DNA of 64,000 nucleotides. It comes from JBKBKN01 sp046294625. GTDB lineage: Bacteria > Bacteroidota > Bacteroidia > M30B66. The stretch is from positions 161,538 to 225,537 of the forward strand of contig JBKBKN010000001.1 in assembly GCA_046294625.1 (NCBI GenBank). Direction: 5' to 3'. The translations under genes and the position numbers were made by a program. Of the stretch, positions 27,299 through 35,638 are shown in pieces (the first letter of the stretch is position 1; every line of letters starts with the position of its first letter). Under the pieces are notes generated by a model. That model was given only the letters and a program-made list of their open reading frames with translations. It did not search any database and was not told the DNA's origin.

Positions 27299-27985
27299 TT
27301 AGCCGATATATTTCAGAAACTCTTGTCTCGTGCTTTCTTCGTTGAATTTACCATGATAACTCGATGTCACCGTCGCACTGGTAATATCCTGAATGCCGCG
27401 CGATGACACACATAAATGAGAAGCTTCTATGAGTACAGCCACATCTTCTGTTTTAAGAATTTTCTTCAACTCATTAGCAATTTGCACAGTCAGGCGTTCT
27501 TGCACTTGTGGTCGCTTGGCATAATATTGCACGATGCGGTTAATTTTTGACAAGCCAATTACGTAACCATTAGAAATATATGCCACGTGTGCTTTGCCAA
27601 TGATAGGCACAAAATGGTGTTCGCAGTTTGAATAAAATGTGATGTCCTTTTCCACCAGCATTTCTTTGTATTTATACTTGTTTTCAAAGAGCGCCACGCT
27701 AGGCTTGTTTACCGGATTGAGTCCAGAAAAGATTTCTTCAACATACATTTTTGCAACGCGTTTTGGGGTGCCGCGCAGGCTGTCGTCATTTAAGTCTAAA
27801 CCCAAGGTGAGCATGATTTCACGAAAATTACGCTCAATAATTTTCATTTTTTCCTTGTCCGAAAGCGCAAATGCATCAGGGCGCAAGGGAGTGTCAAGAG
27901 ACGTTCCAATATGCTCATCGCCAATCAATTCATCAAGATTGATATCATTGTCCGTTGAATTCAACAAAGTTCCGTTCAGTTTCAT
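27299..27985 (-). CDS. folE: GTP cyclohydrolase I
   Basis: FolE converts GTP to dihydroneopterin triphosphate, the first step to folate and biopterin. The 228-residue protein shows the zinc site residues C121 and H124 in YSNCEHHFVPI, C192 in ASHLCVSSRGIQD, and the substrate region GKAHVAYISNGYVIGLSK and YAKRPQVQERLT. The start overlaps the preceding gene by 41 bases; the extended N-terminus (DEHIGTSLDTPLRPDAF) is typical of Bacteroidota FolE, which supports it. The operon context suggests supply of a pterin other than, or in addition to, folate. Confidence 0.96.
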   Translation of the reverse strand: MKLNGTLLNSTDNDINLDELIGDEHIGTSLDTPLRPDAFALSDKEKMKIIERNFREIMLTLGLDLNDDSLRGTPKRVAKMYVEEIFSGLNPVNKPSVALFENKYKYKEMLVEKDITFYSNCEHHFVPIIGKAHVAYISNGYVIGLSKINRIVQYYAKRPQVQERLTVQIANELKKILKTEDVAVLIEASHLCVSSRGIQDITSATVTSSYHGKFNEESTRQEFLKYIG

Positions 27986-28355
27986 AAAGTATGATTGTTA
28001 GTTCAAGATTATCTGGTAAATGTTTTTTTAATTTCTGCCAGCAAACAGCAGCAATATTTTCGGCAGTAGGATTCAATTCGCTGAATTCATCAGTATCTAG
28101 GTTTAGATTTTTGTGATCAAATCTGCCGGTGATTTCGGTTTTGATTAATTGTTTCAGAATTTTTGCATCAATCACATAGCCGGTTTCCGGATCGATGGGG
28201 CCGGTAACTTTCACTACCAGATCATAATTGTGTCCATGATAATTGGGATTATTGCAGAGCCCAAAAATCTCTTGGTTCTTTTCATCGCTCCATTTGGGAT
28301 TATGCAGTCGGTGTGCTGCATTGAAGTGCTCTTTTCTGTAAACGCTTGCTTTCAC
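27945..28355 (-). CDS. 6-pyruvoyl-tetrahydropterin synthase / QueD family enzyme
   Basis: The 136-residue protein belongs to the T-fold PTPS/QueD family, which acts on dihydroneopterin triphosphate. Zinc ligands H15, H40 and H42 and the catalytic Cys (C34) are visible in FNAAHRLHNPKWSDE and LCNNPNYHGHNYD. The spacing CNNPNxHGHNY is the one seen in animal-type PTPS; classical QueD usually has CxxxHGH. The Asp-His pair is in GRFDHKNLN. Substrate is therefore either 6-pyruvoyl-tetrahydropterin or 6-carboxy-tetrahydropterin formation; the former fits the neighbouring SDR. First gene of a three-gene operon with folE and SDR. Confidence 0.9.
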   Translation of the reverse strand: MKASVYRKEHFNAAHRLHNPKWSDEKNQEIFGLCNNPNYHGHNYDLVVKVTGPIDPETGYVIDAKILKQLIKTEITGRFDHKNLNLDTDEFSELNPTAENIAAVCWQKLKKHLPDNLELTIILYETERNFVEFNGQ

Positions 28356-28556
28356 TTAGTTTGATTTATTGTCAAAGTCCTGAATATAACTTCGAATCAG
28401 AGTTTTTGTTTATGATTTTATGAATTTGGTTAAACAAAACAAGGCTATCTCTTCCAATGGTCTAATAATCAAGCCAAAAGAAGGTCGTGGAAAGCCCCTG
28501 AACAAATTTAATTGCATCATTTTTTTTGTAAATGTTAATAGTCTGGTATTGCGCAT

Positions 28557-28564
28557 TATGTTTG
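28557..28564 (+). promoter_or_regulatory. -7 promoter box (TATGTTTG) for the small lipoprotein
   Basis: Perfect TAnnTTTG match followed by C, 24 bases before the ATG at 28589. The remaining gap (28356-28556) shows nothing else. Confidence 0.45.
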
Positions 28565-28588
28565 CATAAAATCTTAATTTATTAAACC

Positions 28589-28798
28589 ATGAAAAAACTA
28601 CTTTTTACTTCCCTGATCATTTCAGGTTTGGCCATCACATCATGTCAAAAGGCACGTATATGTGAATGTAAAGTGGCGGGACAAACATTCAGCGCAGAAC
28701 TTGAAAAAGCCAGTAAAAGTGATCAGGAAACATCTTGCACAGCTATTGAAAATACATATAAGATTGCTGATCCTACCGCAAGCTGTGAGCTTAAGTAA
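28589..28798 (+). CDS. Small cysteine-rich lipoprotein
   Basis: This 69-residue protein has a clear lipoprotein signal (SGLAITSC, lipidated Cys 19) and four further Cys in the mature part (CECK, SCT and a final SCELK). The mature chain is 50 residues. No family was recognised. Its good promoter box, ATG and signal sequence support expression. A periplasmic outer-membrane lipoprotein is likely; disulfide bonds are inference. Confidence 0.75.
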   Translation: MKKLLFTSLIISGLAITSCQKARICECKVAGQTFSAELEKASKSDQETSCTAIENTYKIADPTASCELK

Positions 28799-28853
28799 AT
28801 CACTTTAGTTGGTAGCAGCAGGAATAGTTTATCCCTGTTTATTTATTTTCTTT

Positions 28854-29756
28854 TTGGCAAGACTTCTGTTTACTCTCGTCTTTGCCCTCACTGCTTCATT
28901 AAAGCTCATGAGTACAGAAGCTTTTGAGCTTTACTTAAACAGTTGAGGGTTCAGTATTGTGGCTGCATCACTCTTAGCCCGACTGATAATTATCTGTGAA
29001 TTCGGTTCGGTGGATTTGTTGATTTTAAATGTTCAGCTCCGCAGAACGCTTCGTTTATCACTTTTTCTCCTAGCCATCCTCATCGGTTTGTCAGTTTTTC
29101 AGGCTGGTTTTAGCTTAGTTTATCCTTATCATCTTTCATCCGGCAACTATTTTATTTTTCAGGGATTCGACACGATTTATTAAGCATTGATAATTTTCGG
29201 GTTGATTTCTTATTTGCGAAAAGCCCCGGTTTTGAATCAGTCTCAAAAATCTACAAAGAAGCAAATTCTAGTATTTGCCATGCTTGGCCTAAGCTTCGGT
29301 TTTCCATTAATCTACAGCGCCCCCGACTTTGTTTTATTTCAAACCGAGCCTATTCATGAAGCCAGAAAATTTCAAAACGACAGTCTTTACAAATCTCTGC
29401 AATTTACTTCTAACCTAAAGCCACAAGCATCGGAAGAACCCTATATTTTGCTTGCTGTAACGCCGAGTTGTCCATTTTGCAAATTACTAACCACAAGAGT
29501 GTATTTTTTGCAGGAGTATGGATTTATCGACTTGCCAATTTATTTTCTAATGCTTTCAAGCGAGCCCAAAGAAGCAGGCCAACATTGGAGTGATAATCAT
29601 GCAGCACCCTTTCCGATTGCAACCGTTGACAATTTACCCGACTTTATATCCATAGTAGGCAACACTTTTCCCGCCTTATATCTTATGAGGGGAACTCAAT
29701 ACTACGCAAAGATGGACTATCGTGATTTCAGACTTTCGCGCTTAAAGCAATTCTAA
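28854..29756 (+). pseudogene. Degraded DoxX/MauE membrane protein fused to a thioredoxin-like domain
   Basis: One continuous reading frame is interrupted by TGA at 28944-28946 and TAA at 29181-29183. Segments before and after match the DoxX/MauE family: ARLLFTLVFALTASLKLMS and FELYLNS, then GFSIVAASLLARLII after the TGA. In relatives a conserved NCxCFG motif follows the third helix; here the same place reads GNYFIFQGFD, without the cysteines. After the TAA the frame gives a membrane helix and a thioredoxin-like segment with TPSCPFCKLL (CxxC). I choose TTG 28854 as the probable old start; it is uncertain. The gene is probably dead, although the C-terminal part could still be read from a TTG at 29187. 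It converges on glyS. Confidence 0.75.
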
Positions 29757-29765
29757 GCTAAGCGC
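29738..29765. terminator. Possible hairpin between convergent genes
   Basis: GCGCTTA at 29738-29744 pairs with TAAGCGC at 29759-29765 across a 14-base loop, spanning the stops of the broken DoxX-like gene and glyS. No T run is present, so this is weak. Confidence 0.3.
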
Positions 29766-31218
29766 TTAGTAGGCTCTTCATATTCACCTTATCTCCAATT
29801 ATTTTTTCCAAGTGCTCCACAGGCACACGCTCCTGAAGCATGGTGTCTCGGTGACGAATGGTTACGGTATTGTTCTCCAACGTATCATGATCGACTGTTA
29901 CGCAAAATGGCGTGCCAATGGCATCGTGACGACGATAGCGTTTCCCGATAGCATCCTTTTCTTCGTAATGACAATTGAAATCAAATTTAAGCCTATCCAT
30001 GATTTCGCGTGCTTTCTCTGGCAGACCATCTTTTTTAGTAAGTGGGAAAACGGCCACTTTCATCGGAGCGAGCTGTGGCGGAATGCTTAATACAACACGG
30101 GTATCTTTTTTGTCAGCTTCGCCCACTTCTTCTTCTTTGTAGGCATTGCAAAGGGTCAACAGAAACATGCGATCGAGTCCGATAGAAGTTTCGATTACAT
30201 ATGGGATATAATTTTGATTGATCTCCGGATCGAAATATTGCATTTTTTTACCGCTGAATTCCTGATGCTGCCGCAAATCAAAGTCGGTGCGGGAATGAAT
30301 ACCCTCTACTTCTTTAAAGCCGAAAGGAAATTCAAATTCTATATCTAATGCCGCATTAGCGTAGTGTGCTAACTTTTCGTGATTGTGAAAACGATATTTT
30401 TCTTTTGGCGTGCCAAGGGCTAGATGCCATTTCAATCGGGTTTCTTTCCAATGTTCATACCATTTCAGTTCTTCACCCGGGCGGACAAAAAACTGCATTT
30501 CCATTTGTTCAAATTCACGCATGCGCATGATAAACTGTCGTGCGATGATTTCATTGCGAAAGGCTTTTCCAATTTGTGCAATACCAAAGGGTATTTTCAT
30601 TCTTCCGGTTTTTTGCACATTCAGAAAATTAACAAAAATACCTTGCGCTGTTTCCGGTCGCAAATACACTTCGTCAGCACCATCGGCCATAGCTCCCATT
30701 TGTGTTGCAAACATCAGGTTGAACTGACGCACATCGGTCCAATTGCGTGTACCACTAATCGGACAAGCTATTTCATGAGCTTCAATCAATGTCTTTAGGG
30801 CATTCAAATCATTTTCATTGAGCGCTTTGTTCATGTCATCACTCAATTGCTGCGCTTTATCCGTCTTACCTTTTTTGATGTAGCGTTCGATTTGCTCTTC
30901 AAGAATCTGATCGGCACGGTAACGTTTTTTTGAGTCCTTATTGTCGATCATCGGGTCACTAAATCCATCCACATGGCCTGAGGCTTTCCACACACGAGGA
31001 TGCATAAAGATGGCGGCATCTATACCAACAATGTTTTCATGCATTTGCACCATCGATTTCCACCAGTATGTTTTGATATTGTTTTTCAGCTCTACGCCGT
31101 TTTGGCCATAATCATAGACCGCGCCGAGTCCATCATAAATTTCTGACGACTGAAAAATAAATCCATACTCTTTGGCATGTGCCACTACTTTTTTAAACAG
31201 TTCTTCCTGGTTTGACAT
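29758..31218 (-). CDS. glyS: Glycyl-tRNA synthetase, single-chain dimeric type
   Basis: GlyS charges tRNA-Gly. The 486-residue chain is the eukaryote-like alpha2 type, not the alpha/beta tetramer. Visible signatures are EIYDGLGAVYDYGQNGVELK (motif 1 side), MFATQMG, YLRPETAQGIFVNF, IGKAFRNEI (motif 2), VIETSIGLDRMFL (motif 3), and the C-terminal anticodon-binding domain KVAVFPLTKKDG to the end. Length and motifs are complete. It is followed on its downstream side by the broken DoxX-like gene and preceded by the TPR gene. Confidence 0.97.
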   Translation of the reverse strand: MSNQEELFKKVVAHAKEYGFIFQSSEIYDGLGAVYDYGQNGVELKNNIKTYWWKSMVQMHENIVGIDAAIFMHPRVWKASGHVDGFSDPMIDNKDSKKRYRADQILEEQIERYIKKGKTDKAQQLSDDMNKALNENDLNALKTLIEAHEIACPISGTRNWTDVRQFNLMFATQMGAMADGADEVYLRPETAQGIFVNFLNVQKTGRMKIPFGIAQIGKAFRNEIIARQFIMRMREFEQMEMQFFVRPGEELKWYEHWKETRLKWHLALGTPKEKYRFHNHEKLAHYANAALDIEFEFPFGFKEVEGIHSRTDFDLRQHQEFSGKKMQYFDPEINQNYIPYVIETSIGLDRMFLLTLCNAYKEEEVGEADKKDTRVVLSIPPQLAPMKVAVFPLTKKDGLPEKAREIMDRLKFDFNCHYEEKDAIGKRYRRHDAIGTPFCVTVDHDTLENNTVTIRHRDTMLQERVPVEHLEKIIGDKVNMKSLLSA

Positions 31219-31242
31219 GGTGTATGATTAAAATTCAAGTGT

Positions 31243-31746
31243 TTATAGTTCCATTAAATCCCGCTTGGTACGGCAACGTTCGATTGACTTTTTGTAAATT
31301 TCAAGATTATTATCCAGAAGTGTACATTTGATCGCCATTTTGTAGTTTTCTATAGCTTTGTTATAGTCTTCCTGTAACTCATACATAATGCCCATCTCGT
31401 TTCGTATAGATGCTTTGTCAACACCTGCAATATGGAGCGATTTTTCGAGCAGATCTTTTTGTTCATCAAATTTCCCCATTGAGCTTAACACTATAGAAAG
31501 ATTGATATAAACAGCCGGATAATCTGGACTGTAGGCGATGCACTGACGATACATCTTTTCGGCTTTTTCCAGTTCCTTTAGTTTGGTTTCATAGATGAAG
31601 CCGAGATGATTATAGGCTTTGCCAAAATCGGGTGCTCTTGAAATAATATCTTCGAGCAAGTGTACTGCTTCAGATATGTGATTGTCTTTGATCAGCGCGT
31701 CAGCTTCAAAGAGCATATCTTCATAAATCAGATACTCATCTGCCAT
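31243..31746 (-). CDS. Tetratricopeptide-repeat protein
   Basis: The 167 residues form about four TPR helix pairs without a signal peptide; examples are AYNHLGFIYETKLKELEKAE and AVYINLSIVLSSMGKFDEQK. TPR arrays bind partner peptides; the partner is unknown. It lies 24 bases upstream of glyS on the same strand and may be co-transcribed. A divergent promoter pair with the DUF3109 gene occupies the upstream gap. Confidence 0.88.
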   Translation of the reverse strand: MADEYLIYEDMLFEADALIKDNHISEAVHLLEDIISRAPDFGKAYNHLGFIYETKLKELEKAEKMYRQCIAYSPDYPAVYINLSIVLSSMGKFDEQKDLLEKSLHIAGVDKASIRNEMGIMYELQEDYNKAIENYKMAIKCTLLDNNLEIYKKSIERCRTKRDLMEL

Positions 31747-31762
31747 GTTGAATAATTTGCAG

Positions 31763-31770
31763 CAAACCTA
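31763..31770 (-). promoter_or_regulatory. -7 promoter box (TAGGTTTG) for the TPR gene
   Basis: Perfect match followed by C, 16 bases before the start at 31746. Confidence 0.45.
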
Positions 31771-31827
31771 AAAGAATTGAATGGAACGCACAAAAGAATT
31801 TAATTCCGACACCATGTGTTTAATAGC

Positions 31828-31835
31828 TAATTTTG
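31828..31835 (+). promoter_or_regulatory. -7 promoter box (TAATTTTG) for the DUF3109 gene
   Basis: Perfect match followed by C, 18 bases before the ATG at 31854; it overlaps an upstream in-frame TTG, which argues that the ATG is the true start. Confidence 0.5.
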
Positions 31836-31853
31836 CAACTAAATTTTGATCAA

Positions 31854-32426
31854 ATGATTATTGTAGGCGGACACCTGGTTTCTCAAGATTTGTTAGAGAA
31901 AAAGTTTGTGTGTGATCTCAACGCATGCAAAGGTGCTTGCTGCGTATTAGGTGACTCCGGAGCCCCGCTCGAAGAGCAGGAAATTGGTTTGCTCGAAGAC
32001 GATTGGGAACACATTAAGCCCTATATACCAGCGGATGGGCTGAGAGAAATTGAAGAATGGGGAAATTTTGTTATTGATACCGATGGTGATTTGGTCACCC
32101 CCTTGGTGAAGGGCAAACACTGTGCATATACCGTTTTTGAAGAAGATGGAACAGCAGCCTGTGGTATAGAACTTGCCTGGAGAGCCGGAAAAACAACTTT
32201 TAGAAAGCCTATTTCCTGTCATTTATATCCGGTGCGGATTAGTAAGCTTTACGATCGCGATGCGGTAAATTATCACGAATGGGATATTTGCAAACCTGCC
32301 TGCCATTGCGGAGAGAAACTACAGGTTCCAGTCTATCGCTTTTTAAAGGAAGCTTTGATTCGTAAATATGGCGAAGCATGGTATGCTGAACTCGAAGAAG
32401 TAGCTACAGCGTATTTAGGCCGGTAA
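31854..32426 (+). CDS. DUF3109 family cysteine-rich protein
   Basis: The 190 residues (ATG 31854) show the DUF3109 pattern: FVCDLNACKGACC (four Cys), LVKGKHCAYTVF, ISCHLYPVRI and CKPACHCG. The nine conserved cysteines suggest a metal or cluster-binding protein of the zinc/iron-chelating class; the metal is unknown. The family is common in Bacteroidota, cytoplasmic and often single copy. It converges on rseP with one base between stops. The call is secure and the function is not. Confidence 0.88.
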   Translation: MIIVGGHLVSQDLLEKKFVCDLNACKGACCVLGDSGAPLEEQEIGLLEDDWEHIKPYIPADGLREIEEWGNFVIDTDGDLVTPLVKGKHCAYTVFEEDGTAACGIELAWRAGKTTFRKPISCHLYPVRISKLYDRDAVNYHEWDICKPACHCGEKLQVPVYRFLKEALIRKYGEAWYAELEEVATAYLGR

Positions 32427-32427
32427 A

Positions 32428-33753
32428 TTACTTCCCTGAAATAGCCTTGATGATATCGTTGGCATTGGCAAAAATCAGAAGGCTTAACAATAAGACCATT
32501 CCAATGATTTGTGCTTTCTCCAGAAACTTCTCGCTGGGTTTGCGACCGGTAATCATTTCATAAAGCAGAAAAACCACATGGCCTCCATCAAGTGCCGGAA
32601 TTGGAAGAATATTCATGAAAGCTAAAGCAATGGAGATAAATGCAGTAATGTTCCAGAATCTTTGCCAGTCCCAATTGGCATCAAACTGACTCGCAATTGC
32701 ACCGAACCCTCCTAACTTTTGAGAACCTTCTTTAGTAAACACTACTTTGAACTGTTTCACATAGTTCACAAGTGTTCCGAAGCCTTCTGAAATGCCAGCA
32801 GGGAATGATTCAATAAAACTGTAGCGCTCAACGGCTACACTGAGAAATTCATTCGGACCCACCGGCCTAAAGCCTATAGTGCCTGCTGCGCTGATTGGAG
32901 TATTAATCACTACCGTATCTGCCCCCCGCAAAAGAGTGACTTTCGCATCAGATTCTTTAAATGAAGCTAAAGTCCGTTGCAGACGGTGAAATGATGGTGT
33001 TGGAACATCATTGACGGCGATTACCTGGTCGCCTTTCATAAGGCCGTTTTTCCCGGCCTCTGAATCGGATGGAATAGAATCAACAACAGCAGGAAAGGCA
33101 GGAAGAAAGAGCACTGGCTCGTTGAGTGCAACCATTTTTTCTGCAAAGCCCTTTGGGATAGCGATTTTTTCTCTTTGCCCATTGCGCTCAATTTCAACCA
33201 CAGGGTCACTCCCTAGCAAAATTTCAAGATTTAATTCTTTAAAGTCCTTAGGCAATTTGCCATTTATAGAAATAATTTTATCGCCATCCTGAAATCCAGC
33301 ATCAAAGCCAATCTCATCGAGCACCACTACACCATATTCTGCATTAGCCACCGGAATGTATTCTTTGCCATAAGCATACAAAAGCATGGCATAAATAAAC
33401 ATTCCTAAAATCAGGTTCACCGTAACCCCACCAATCATTACAATCAATCGCTGCCAGGCCGGCTTGGAACGAAACTCCCATGGCTGTGGAGGTTGAGCCA
33501 TTTGCTCTTTATCCATCGATTCGTCTACCATTCCGGCTATTTTCACATATCCCCCCAAAGGCAGCCAGCCAACACCATATTCAGTATCGCCTTTTTTCTT
33601 TTTGAAAATAGAAAACCAGGGATCGAAAAAGAGATAGAATTTCTCCACACGCATGCCAAATTTCTTCGCAGGAAGGAAGTGGCCGAGTTCATGTAAAATA
33701 ACGAGTATAGATAGGCTTAGTATTAGCTGGAGACCCAGCATTAAATAGGTCAT
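32428..33753 (-). CDS. rseP: Site-2 intramembrane metalloprotease RseP
   Basis: RseP cleaves transmembrane anti-sigma factors and remnant signal peptides inside the membrane. The 441-residue protein has the zinc motif HELGH at residues 21-25 in the first helix, two PDZ domains (about 130-300) and the second active-site motif NILPIPALDGGH with the metal-binding Asp near residue 390, followed by final helices. This is the normal family layout. A perfect promoter box precedes it. The usual neighbour dxr is absent from this window. Confidence 0.96.
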   Translation of the reverse strand: MTYLMLGLQLILSLSILVILHELGHFLPAKKFGMRVEKFYLFFDPWFSIFKKKKGDTEYGVGWLPLGGYVKIAGMVDESMDKEQMAQPPQPWEFRSKPAWQRLIVMIGGVTVNLILGMFIYAMLLYAYGKEYIPVANAEYGVVVLDEIGFDAGFQDGDKIISINGKLPKDFKELNLEILLGSDPVVEIERNGQREKIAIPKGFAEKMVALNEPVLFLPAFPAVVDSIPSDSEAGKNGLMKGDQVIAVNDVPTPSFHRLQRTLASFKESDAKVTLLRGADTVVINTPISAAGTIGFRPVGPNEFLSVAVERYSFIESFPAGISEGFGTLVNYVKQFKVVFTKEGSQKLGGFGAIASQFDANWDWQRFWNITAFISIALAFMNILPIPALDGGHVVFLLYEMITGRKPSEKFLEKAQIIGMVLLLSLLIFANANDIIKAISGK

Positions 33754-33779
33754 AGAAGTCTGTAATCAATAAAGGTGAG

Positions 33780-33787
33780 CAAAAGTA
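33780..33787 (-). promoter_or_regulatory. -7 promoter box (TACTTTTG) for rseP
   Basis: Perfect match followed by C, 26 bases before the start at 33753. Confidence 0.45.
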
Positions 33788-33978
33788 ACTGAAATTTTCG
33801 AACGGCACTCTTCAGAAGTTCTTGAAGCCTATTTTTTTGCATTTTTAAATAACATGTTTTCTGCTAGTCTTATCTGTTATTTATCGAATTTGTTACTCAA
33901 TAAAAAATCATATATATTCAATTGTTAATTGTTTATTAATTCGGGCTCATGATTGATATTAATAAGTTTTATTTGATG

Positions 33979-33986
33979 TATTTTTG
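33979..33986 (+). promoter_or_regulatory. -7 promoter box (TATTTTTG) for the Nudix regulator
   Basis: Perfect match 37 bases before the ATG at 34024. Its flanks form a small GATG-N8-CATC palindrome at 33975-33990, which could be a regulator contact but is too short to claim. Confidence 0.45.
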
Positions 33987-34023
33987 CATCGGATACATAG
34001 GTACTGCCAAATAGATTAGCAAA

Positions 34024-34764
34024 ATGAAAATTACAAAAACCAAACAATCAAACGCCATGTCGGAAGAATTAAACTACTATTTCAGGGCTGCCTGTTCTGT
34101 AAGCACGGTGATTTTCGGCTTTGATGATAAAAAGATAAAAGTATTGTTGGTAAAGCGATTGCAGGATCCGCATCGCGGCAAATGGTCATTGCCGGCAGAG
34201 TTGGTTTACCCCAACGATGATATAGAAAAAACGGTTGATAATCTGGTGATAGAAATTAGCGGGGTCAACAAATTTTACAAGAAGCAAATTCGTGCTTTCG
34301 CAGATATTACAAGACATCCTTTAGGTAGGGTAATCAGCATAGGTTATTATTGTTTTGTGAATATTAAAGACTACAAGCAAAACAATGAAAGCGAAGTGGG
34401 CAAGACTGCTCAATGGTTTGATTTTAAAAACATGCCTATACTTGCATTTGACCACAACGAGATTGTGGCTGCTGCCAATCGTCGATTGCTTACTAAAATG
34501 AGTACACAGTTAGCAGGCTTTGAGCTATTGCCCGAAAAGTTTACGCTCAGCGAATTACAAAATCTCTATGAGTCTGTGCTAGGCCATGAACTTGACAAAC
34601 GAAATTTTCGCCGAAAAGTGATGAGTTTGGGGGTAATCGAAGATTTGGACGAGCCAATGCCCGATTGGGAAGGTAGTGGGAAAGCTCCCATGTTGCATAA
34701 ACTGCTTCGTGAAAGATACATGGATATTAAAAACAAAAACCCCAAAGATTTAGAGATTTTCTAA
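34024..34764 (+). CDS. Nudix-type (NrtR-like) transcriptional regulator
   Basis: The 246 residues begin with a Nudix fold (about 20-160), then a winged-helix C-terminal domain (about 165-235; FTLSELQNLYESVLG and DKRNFRRKVMSLGVIED). The Nudix box is degenerate: the REUxEExG core reads VDNLVIEISG, so hydrolysis is unlikely. This domain order is that of NrtR and sugar-responsive Nudix regulators, which bind ADP-ribose or sugar-like ligands and repress nearby genes. Here no NAD or sugar gene is adjacent, so its target is unknown. It probably binds its own upstream region; that is inference. Confidence 0.88.
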   Translation: MKITKTKQSNAMSEELNYYFRAACSVSTVIFGFDDKKIKVLLVKRLQDPHRGKWSLPAELVYPNDDIEKTVDNLVIEISGVNKFYKKQIRAFADITRHPLGRVISIGYYCFVNIKDYKQNNESEVGKTAQWFDFKNMPILAFDHNEIVAAANRRLLTKMSTQLAGFELLPEKFTLSELQNLYESVLGHELDKRNFRRKVMSLGVIEDLDEPMPDWEGSGKAPMLHKLLRERYMDIKNKNPKDLEIF

Positions 34765-34776
34765 AACCTTGGGGTT
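34738..34776 (+). terminator. Possible hairpin at the end of the Nudix regulator
   Basis: AACCCCAAAG at 34738-34747 pairs with CCTTGGGGTT at 34767-34776, one mismatch. It spans the stop codon and has no T run. Confidence 0.3.
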
Positions 34777-34794
34777 CATTAACGTCTTTCTCAA

Positions 34795-35193
34795 TTATTC
34801 TGTAGGCTTCTTGTTCTTCTGTTCCTCGTTTGGATTAGCATGCCTTTCCAACTTTACACGATCTACTCTCACAGGCTGAACGGTAGTGTTATCTACCGCC
34901 TTTGCTTCTTTAAGTGGAGCATTTTGCTCTACTTCACTGCCAGGTAAATTGCTTCGGGTACCGGTAGCAGTATTCGATTCCGGATTAACCGGTTTCAAAG
35001 GAACTTGATGTGGAAGTCTATTGGAGATTACTCCATTTTGATTTCCAGTTTCATTAGATTGTGCCGGTTCAGTTGTCTTGCCCATTAAGACATCTCTTTC
35101 ACGCTGTGCAGCTCTATTTTCAGCATCTGTTTGACCTATGGCTAAGGAGCAAACGAAAAAACTAAAAGAAATTGCTATTATGTTTTTCATCAT
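34795..35193 (-). CDS. Small secreted low-complexity protein
   Basis: The 132 residues have an N-terminal signal peptide (SFFVCSLAIGQ), then a charged, Asn/Pro/Thr-rich chain without recognisable domain. The composition suggests a disordered periplasmic protein. No homologue family is recognised. It converges on the Nudix regulator and has 190 bases of upstream DNA without another gene. Confidence 0.6.
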   Translation of the reverse strand: MMKNIIAISFSFFVCSLAIGQTDAENRAAQRERDVLMGKTTEPAQSNETGNQNGVISNRLPHQVPLKPVNPESNTATGTRSNLPGSEVEQNAPLKEAKAVDNTTVQPVRVDRVKLERHANPNEEQKNKKPTE

Positions 35194-35384
35194 TTTAAAG
35201 TGTTGAATTGATGGTTATAAAACGGCTAATTAAAACTATTGGTTTCTATGAATTGATTTGGAAACTTTAAGCATCCAATTCAAGATCATAAAAGTAATTG
35301 ATCCAATTCATTTATGCAAATGCTTCATTTATTCCATCTGATGTGTTGTGTGTTGGTCACAACAAAGTAAGCATATCTAGAACT

Positions 35385-35627
35385 TCATTCATCAAGTTTG
35401 CGATGAGTTCCATCGCAGAATGGCGCATTGGAAGAAGCTTTGCAGCCGCACCATGCTATTTTCTTAGTGGTTTCAATTTTCTCAATCACCGGTCTGAAAT
35501 TGGTTCCCTTATGCGAACCATCACAGTAGGGTTGTTTGCTGCTTTTGCCACATGCACACCATGCATAAGTCCCAGGCTCGCATTCGATTACAAAAGGAGA
35601 TTTCTGTGCAATGAAAGGTTTGTCCAT
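35385..35627 (-). CDS. Double CDGSH iron-sulfur protein
   Basis: The ATG at 35627 gives 80 residues with two CDGSH motifs: C24, C26, C35, H39 (WCACGKSSKQPYCDGSH) and C60, C62, C71, H75 (WCGCKASSNAPFCDGTH). Each binds one [2Fe-2S] cluster through three Cys and one His, as in mitoNEET-type proteins. The protein is predicted cytoplasmic. It follows trxB by 11 bases and probably shares its transcript, suggesting redox coupling or cluster repair; that is inference. Confidence 0.93.
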   Translation of the reverse strand: MDKPFIAQKSPFVIECEPGTYAWCACGKSSKQPYCDGSHKGTNFRPVIEKIETTKKIAWCGCKASSNAPFCDGTHRKLDE

Positions 35628-35638
35628 AGTTAAATATT

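Noticed and set aside
28944..28946. In-frame TGA as a selenocysteine codon
   Set aside because: The site is in a membrane-loop region with no Cys in homologues, a TAA interrupts the same frame later, and no SECIS-like hairpin is evident.
29187..29756. Independent thioredoxin-like gene starting at TTG 29187
   Set aside because: The start is weak, the frame is continuous with the upstream membrane part, and the TAA before it is better explained as decay.
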